The position numbers and the translations under genes are program-made. The notes beneath the pieces were generated by a model. It did not search any database, was not told the origin of the DNA, and saw only the letters and a program-made list of their open reading frames with translations. From DASZFV01 sp036494575 (GTDB taxonomy: Bacteria; Myxococcota_A; Polyangia; Fen-1088), in assembly GCA_036494575.1 (NCBI GenBank), contig DASXOE010000147.1, positions 5,140-69,139 on the forward strand: DNA of 64,000 nucleotides, in the 5' to 3' direction. The stretch's first letter is position 1; the number at the start of each line of letters is the position of its first letter. Below are positions 59,212-64,000 of the stretch, piece after piece.

Positions 59212-59517
59212 TCAGGCCTCTTGCGGCCGCTCGATGAGGCGTTCGACGCGCCAGCGCTTGTCGCGCGAGAGCGGGCGGCTCTCGACGATGACGACGCGAT
59301 CGCCGCTCTTGTATTCGTTCTTCTCGTCGTGCGCCTTGTACTTCGTGCGGCTCGTCATGTACTTGCCGTACTTCTTGTGCGCCAAGCGACGCTCGACGAG
59401 GACGACGCGGGTCTTCTGCATCTTGTCGCTCGTGATGACGCCGATGAGCTCGCGCTTGTGGATCTTGGCGGCGCCCTCCGCGGCGCCCCCGGCCGACTTG
59501 TGGGTTTCGCTGCTCAC
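59212..59517 (-). CDS. rpsQ: 30S ribosomal protein S17
   Basis: 16S-binding protein, 101 aa. GTG 59517 overlaps the rpmC stop (GTGA). The body (LIGVITSDKMQKTRVVLVER, RLAHKKYGKYMTSRTKYKAH, VVIVESRPLSRDKRWRVERL) is normal; the first 15 residues form an extra Gly/Ala-rich tail. Confidence 0.97.
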   Translation of the reverse strand: MSSETHKSAGGAAEGAAKIHKRELIGVITSDKMQKTRVVLVERRLAHKKYGKYMTSRTKYKAHDEKNEYKSGDRVVIVESRPLSRDKRWRVERLIERPQEA

Positions 59518-59813
59518 TTGGTCTTCTCCTTGGTGGCCGCCGCGCCGCCGCCGGCGCTCGTCTTCTTGGCGGCGGACTTGGCGACGTTCGATCCGCCTTC
59601 GGGTGATCCGCCTGCGGTGCGCAATCGCTCAGTGAGGACGGTGTTGACGCGCGCGATGTCGCGGCGCGCGTTCCGGATCAGCGTGGTGTTCTCCAGCTGG
59701 TTGGTGGTCTTCTTGAGGCGGTTCTTGAAGAGATCCTCCTCGAGCTTGCGCAGCGTGCTGCGCAGCTCGGCCGGATCGTTGCCGCGCAGGTCCTTGGCGG
59801 AGAGGCCCTTCAC
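59514..59813 (-). CDS. rpmC: 50S ribosomal protein L29 with C-terminal extension
   Basis: Large-subunit protein at the tunnel exit, 99 aa. GTG 59813 overlaps the rplP stop (GTGA). Residues 1-68 are L29 (LSAKDLRGNDPAELRSTLRK, LENTTLIRNARRDIARVNTV). The last 30 residues are Lys/Ala/Gly-rich (SNVAKSAAKKTSAGGGAAAT), unlike the usual 60-70 aa protein. Confidence 0.96.
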   Translation of the reverse strand: MKGLSAKDLRGNDPAELRSTLRKLEEDLFKNRLKKTTNQLENTTLIRNARRDIARVNTVLTERLRTAGGSPEGGSNVAKSAAKKTSAGGGAAATKEKTK

Positions 59814-60226
59814 AGCACCTGCTCCCGCGCGAGGAACCGCGTCTGCACCGATAGCTTGTGCTCGGCGAGGTGGAAGGCCTCGCGCGCGAGCGACTCCTGC
59901 ACGCCCTCGAGCTCGTACATGACGCGCCCGGGACGCACCACGGCCACCCACTCCTCCGGGTTGCCCTTTCCCTTACCCATGCGCGTCTCGGCCGGCTTCT
60001 TCGAGATGGGCTTGTCGGGGAAGATGCGGATGTAGAGCTTCCCGCCGCGCTTGACGTGGCGGGAGATGGCGATGCGGGCCGCCTCGATCTGGCGGGAGGT
60101 CACGAACCCGGGCGAGAGCGCCTGCAGCCCGTATTCGCCGAACGCGACGGTCGTCGCGCCCTTCGAGACGCCGCGGCGCTTGCCCTTCTGCTGCTTGCGC
60201 CATTTGACTTTTTTGGGAGCTAACAT
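59810..60226 (-). CDS. rplP: 50S ribosomal protein L16
   Basis: A-site region protein of the large subunit, 138 aa. MLAPKKVKWRKQQKGKRRGV, FGEYGLQALSPGFVTSRQIE, ISRHVKRGGKLYIRIFPDKP and ETRMGKGKGNPEEWVAVVRP are diagnostic. It lies between rpsC and rpmC. Confidence 0.98.
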   Translation of the reverse strand: MLAPKKVKWRKQQKGKRRGVSKGATTVAFGEYGLQALSPGFVTSRQIEAARIAISRHVKRGGKLYIRIFPDKPISKKPAETRMGKGKGNPEEWVAVVRPGRVMYELEGVQESLAREAFHLAEHKLSVQTRFLAREQVL

Positions 60227-60252
60227 GAGTCGTTCCTTTTCCCGATGAAGCC

Positions 60253-60900
<648 letters not shown>

Positions 60901-60931
60901 CTAAAATACCTTTGGCGTTCTTTCGAGGTGG

Positions 60932-61264
60932 CTATTCCGGGATGTCGACGACGACCGTCACGTGCGACGTGCGGGAGAGGATGCGGTTGGCGCGCCCCAT
61001 CGAGCGGGGCATCCACTTCTTCGAGACCGGGCCGCCGTCGACGAAGACCTCGCTCACGACGAGCTTCTCGACGTCGGCCTTCTCGTTCTCGGCGGCGTTG
61101 GCGATGGCCGACCCGAGCACCTTGGAGAGCATCGTGGCCGCCTTGCGCTGCTGCAGGCGGAGGATCGACATCGCGTCGTCGACGGAGCGTCCCCGGATCA
61201 TGTCCGCCACCATGCGCACCTTGCGGGGCGACTCGCGGAAACGTTTCAAAACTGCGCGTGCCAT
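60932..61264 (-). CDS. rplV: 50S ribosomal protein L22
   Basis: Exit-tunnel protein, 110 aa. VLKRFRESPRKVRMVADMIR, ANAAENEKADVEKLVVSEVF and the hairpin/tail region PRSMGRANRILSRTSHVTVV are diagnostic. It lies between rpsS and rpsC. Confidence 0.98.
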   Translation of the reverse strand: MARAVLKRFRESPRKVRMVADMIRGRSVDDAMSILRLQQRKAATMLSKVLGSAIANAAENEKADVEKLVVSEVFVDGGPVSKKWMPRSMGRANRILSRTSHVTVVVDIPE

Positions 61265-61273
61265 GTCGTCTCC

Positions 61274-61594
61274 TTACTTGCCCGCGGGCGCCGGCGCCGG
61301 GGACGCGCCGCCTGTCGATCCGGTGCTGGCCTTGCGATCGCCCGAGTGGCCGTGAAAGGTCCGCGTGGGCGCGAACTCGCCGAGCTTGTGGCCGACCATG
61401 TTCTCCGTCGCGAACACCGGGACGAACTTGCGCCCGTTGTGCACGGCGAACGTCACGCCCAGCATGTCCGGGATGATCGTCGAGCGCCGTGACCAGGTCT
61501 TGATGACCTTCTTGGACTTCGTGCGCTGCGCCTCGACGACCTTCTTCATGAGGTGGTCGTCGATGAAGGGCCCTTTTTTTACTGAGCGTGCCAT
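61274..61594 (-). CDS. rpsS: 30S ribosomal protein S19
   Basis: Small-subunit head protein, 106 aa. ARSVKKGPFIDDHLMKKVVE, TWSRRSTIIPDMLGVTFAVH and GHKLGEFAPTRTFHGHSGDR are diagnostic; a short Ala/Pro-rich tail is added. It lies between rplB and rplV. Confidence 0.98.
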   Translation of the reverse strand: MARSVKKGPFIDDHLMKKVVEAQRTKSKKVIKTWSRRSTIIPDMLGVTFAVHNGRKFVPVFATENMVGHKLGEFAPTRTFHGHSGDRKASTGSTGGASPAPAPAGK

Positions 61595-61618
61595 GCGTTC
61601 TCCCTTTGAGCCTTCCCG

Positions 61619-62452
61619 TTACGCTTTCTTGCCGCGCCGCTTGACGATCATGCCGTCGGTGCGCTTGTTCTCGCGCGTCTTGAGGCCCTTCGAGAGCTGG
61701 CCCCAGGGCGAGCAAGGATGCCGACCGCCCGAGGAACGGCCTTCGCCGCCGCCCATGGGGTGATCGACGGGGTTCATCGTGACGCCACGGTTGTGCGGAC
61801 GGCGGCCCTTCCAGCGCGTGCGGCCGGCCTTGCCGACGTGCACGGAGCCGTGCTCGATGTTGCCGACTTGACCTATCGTCGCGCGGCAGTCGAGGTGGAC
61901 CTTGCGCGTCTCGCCCGACGGCAGACGGACCTGGCCCCAGTCGCCTTCCTTCGCCATGACCTGGGCGCCCACGCCCGCCGAGCGGCAGAGCTGCGCTCCG
62001 CCCGAGATCTTGAGCTCGATGTTGTGCACCGTCGTGCCGAGCGGGATGAAGCGCAGCGGCAAGTTGTTGCCCGGCTTGATGTCGGCGTTGCGCGAGGACA
62101 GCACGGTGTCGCCCACCTTGAGGCCATCGGGGCAGAGGATGTAGCGCTTCTCGCCGTCGAGGTAGTGCAGGAGCGCGATGCGCGCCGTGCGGTTCGGATC
62201 GTACTCGACGGTGGCGACCTTGGCGGGCACGCCCACCTTGTTGCGCCTGAAATCGATGACGCGGAAACGCCGCTTGTGGCCGCCGCCTCTAAACCGGCTC
62301 GTGATGCGGCCGTAGTGGTTGCGGCCGCCCGTGCGCGACATTTGTTCGGTGAGCGACTTCTCGGGCGCGTTGCCCTGGGAGAGCTCGGAGAAGTCGGGCG
62401 CGACGCGGCCCCGGGAGCCCGGCGTGGTGGCGTTGTGTGGACGAAGACCCAT
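61619..62452 (-). CDS. rplB: 50S ribosomal protein L2
   Basis: Peptidyl-transferase-region protein, 277 aa. NHYGRITSRFRGGGHKRRFR, AHVMAKEGDW-like core (visible as AGVGAQVMAKEGDWGQVRLP) and the signature MNPVDHPMGGGEGRSSGGRH with the functionally important His are present. It lies between rplW and rpsS. Confidence 0.98.
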   Translation of the reverse strand: MGLRPHNATTPGSRGRVAPDFSELSQGNAPEKSLTEQMSRTGGRNHYGRITSRFRGGGHKRRFRVIDFRRNKVGVPAKVATVEYDPNRTARIALLHYLDGEKRYILCPDGLKVGDTVLSSRNADIKPGNNLPLRFIPLGTTVHNIELKISGGAQLCRSAGVGAQVMAKEGDWGQVRLPSGETRKVHLDCRATIGQVGNIEHGSVHVGKAGRTRWKGRRPHNRGVTMNPVDHPMGGGEGRSSGGRHPCSPWGQLSKGLKTRENKRTDGMIVKRRGKKA

Positions 62453-62482
62453 GATTCCTCTGCTCCTTGCCTAGACTTCGGG

Positions 62483-62812
62483 CTAGACGCCCTCGAAGAA
62501 CTCGATGTTCTGGCCGGGCGCGATCGTCACGACGGCCTTCTTCCAGTTTGAGCTCTTGCCGACGAAGCGGCCGACGCGCTTCTCCTTGCCGCGCACGATC
62601 GACGTGCGGACCGAGATGACGTCCACGTTCCAGAGCTTCTCGACGGCGTGGCGAATCTCGACCTTGTTCGCGTCCTTGGCCACCTCGAAGAGCAGCTGCG
62701 ACTTGACGGTCTCGGGATCGAGCTCGCCGCTCGGGTTGCCGCCCGTCTCCTTGAGGAGCGTGCCCTTCTCAGTGAGGAGCGGCCGCTTGATGACTTGTTC
62801 GGGTGTGCGCAT
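62483..62812 (-). CDS. rplW: 50S ribosomal protein L23
   Basis: Exit-site protein that docks SRP and trigger factor, 109 aa. VIKRPLLTEKGTLLKETGGN, FEVAKDANKVEIRHAVEKLW and VISVRTSIVRGKEKRVGRFV match L23. It lies between rplD and rplB. Confidence 0.97.
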   Translation of the reverse strand: MRTPEQVIKRPLLTEKGTLLKETGGNPSGELDPETVKSQLLFEVAKDANKVEIRHAVEKLWNVDVISVRTSIVRGKEKRVGRFVGKSSNWKKAVVTIAPGQNIEFFEGV

Positions 62813-62820
62813 GGTGGCTC

Positions 62821-63468
62821 CTACGCGGCCGCCGGGGTCGAGGACGCGGGCGGCAGCACGCGCTTTTCGACCTGCTTGAGGACACCGGCCGCGATGACGA
62901 GGTCGCTGTGGTTCAGGATGTCGAGGACGTTGAGGCCCTCGGGCGCCAGGACCTTCGCCTTCGCGAGGTTGCGCACCGACTTGAACAGGTTCGTGTTGGC
63001 CTTTTCGTCGACGACGAGGGCCTTGGCGAGGCCGAGGGTCTTGAGGATGCCCGCCATCTGCTTCGTCTTGGGCGCGTCGAAGGTGAGCTTGTCGATGACG
63101 ACGAGCTTCTTCTCCTTGGCGCGCAGCGAGAGCGCCGAGGCGAGCGCCGCGCGCTTGACCTTCTTCGGCACCGTGTACTCGTACGAGCGCGGGTGCGGCC
63201 CGAAGACCACGCCGCCGCCGACGTGGTTGGGCGCGCGCGACGAGCCCTGGCGCGCGTTGCCCGTGCCCTTCTGTTTGTAAGGCTTCTTGCCGCCGCCGCG
63301 CACGTGGGCGCGCGTCTTCGTCGCGTGGGTGCCGGCGCGCTTGGCGGCCTGCTGGGCCTTTACGAGCTCCCAGAGCAGGTAGTCCTTCACCTTCGCGCCG
63401 AAGACGGCGTCGTCGAGATCGGCGGAGCCGACCTTCTTGCCTTGGATGTTGACGATGTCGATCTGCAT
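62821..63468 (-). CDS. rplD: 50S ribosomal protein L4
   Basis: Exit-tunnel protein, and in E. coli the autogenous regulator of the S10 operon; 215 aa. ATKTRAHVRGGGKKPYKQKG, TGNARQGSSRAPNHVGGGVV and FGPHPRSYEYTVPKKVKRAA are diagnostic. It follows rpsJ directly with a 19-base gap; rplC, normally between them, is absent. Confidence 0.98.
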   Translation of the reverse strand: MQIDIVNIQGKKVGSADLDDAVFGAKVKDYLLWELVKAQQAAKRAGTHATKTRAHVRGGGKKPYKQKGTGNARQGSSRAPNHVGGGVVFGPHPRSYEYTVPKKVKRAALASALSLRAKEKKLVVIDKLTFDAPKTKQMAGILKTLGLAKALVVDEKANTNLFKSVRNLAKAKVLAPEGLNVLDILNHSDLVIAAGVLKQVEKRVLPPASSTPAAA

Positions 63469-63487
63469 GGTGGTCGCCTTCGCCTAT

Positions 63488-63793
<306 letters not shown>

Positions 63794-63828
63794 GTCTTGA
63801 GCAGCCTTTTGTAAATCCCTACGGGGTC

Positions 63829-64000
63829 CTACTTCTTGGCGTCCTTGGGGTCATCCGCAAGGATCTTGCTGACGACGCCGGCGCCCACGGTCTTGCCGCC
63901 CTCGCGGATCGCGAAGCGCAGGCCTTCCTCGCACGCGATGGGCGTGATGAGCTCCACCTTCAGGCTCACGTTGTCTCCGGGCATCACCATCTCCGCGCCC
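63829..64000 (-). CDS. tuf: Translation elongation factor Tu, C-terminal end (cut by window edge)
   Basis: The last 57 codons of EF-Tu, translated from the sequence: GAEMVMPGDNVSLKVELITP, IACEEGLRFAIREGGKTVGA, GVVSKILADDPKDAKK, stop TAG at 63829-63831. This is domain 3 of EF-Tu, which binds aminoacyl-tRNA. The normal end is ...ILE/K near GAGVVxKI; here a nine-residue polar tail is added. The gene continues beyond position 64000. Confidence 0.97.
   Translation of the reverse strand, partial: GAEMVMPGDNVSLKVELITPIACEEGLRFAIREGGKTVGAGVVSKILADDPKDAKK

Overview
The window is high-GC DNA, dense with genes, from what looks like a member of the Myxococcota, most likely the Polyangia. This is an inference from content, not from a marker tree. 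The supporting signs are several lipoproteins with long Gly/Ala/Thr-rich stalks, an FG-GAP lipoprotein with Cys-rich knots, a paralogous PilZ-domain protein, a DUF4388 protein, an ECF sigma factor next to a beta-barrel protein with an RLGYDPF-type N-terminal domain, and a very GC-rich ribosomal cluster. No rRNA, tRNA, CRISPR array, transposase or phage gene was seen.

Positions 1-15522 read as an amino-sugar polymer (chitin/chitosan) utilisation region. It holds the end of a Dpp/Opp-type ABC transporter (two permeases, two ATPases), a GH19 chitinase lipoprotein, a divergent pair of a large outer-membrane barrel and an AraC-type regulator, a ROK sugar kinase, and a translationally coupled GH9 / GH2 pair. 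The GH2 enzyme carries the signature of exo-beta-D-glucosaminidases. A GH75 chitosanase at 29417-30241 extends the theme. Chitobiose loci of Vibrio also combine a peptide-type ABC transporter, a GH9 protein and an amino-sugar kinase, so the transporter here may carry chito-oligosaccharides rather than peptides. One 1.04 kb gap (5037-6074) holds hairpin repeats and a patch of unusual composition.

Positions 15591-30241 carry secreted and accessory functions: an FG-GAP lipoprotein, a DUF5996 protein with an MFS exporter, and then a long minus-strand run. In transcription order this run is a DUF1349-like lipoprotein, a BtuF-like binding protein, a beta-barrel protein, an ECF sigma factor, a membrane protein in the anti-sigma position, a nucleoside-hydrolase-like lipoprotein, a collagen-stalk lipoprotein with a carbohydrate-binding-like domain, and an alpha-amylase lipoprotein. 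Positions 30285-32269 hold two divergent CDP-alcohol phosphotransferases.

From 32264 to the end everything is on the minus strand. In transcription order it starts with tuf (partial), then the S10-spc-alpha ribosomal superoperon (rpsJ to rplQ, with secY, adk, map and rpoA), a PilZ protein, flagellar/type III export genes fliO-P-Q-R, a small barrel protein, flhB, galU, priA, a pseudo-receiver/DUF4388/J-like protein, fmt, rsmB, rpe, a YheT-type hydrolase, a DUF4242 protein and mgtE. Many neighbours overlap by 1-4 bases, so long co-transcribed units are likely. The ribosomal cluster lacks rplC (L3) between rpsJ and rplD, and infA between map and rpmJ. Several ribosomal proteins carry Ala/Lys-rich extensions.
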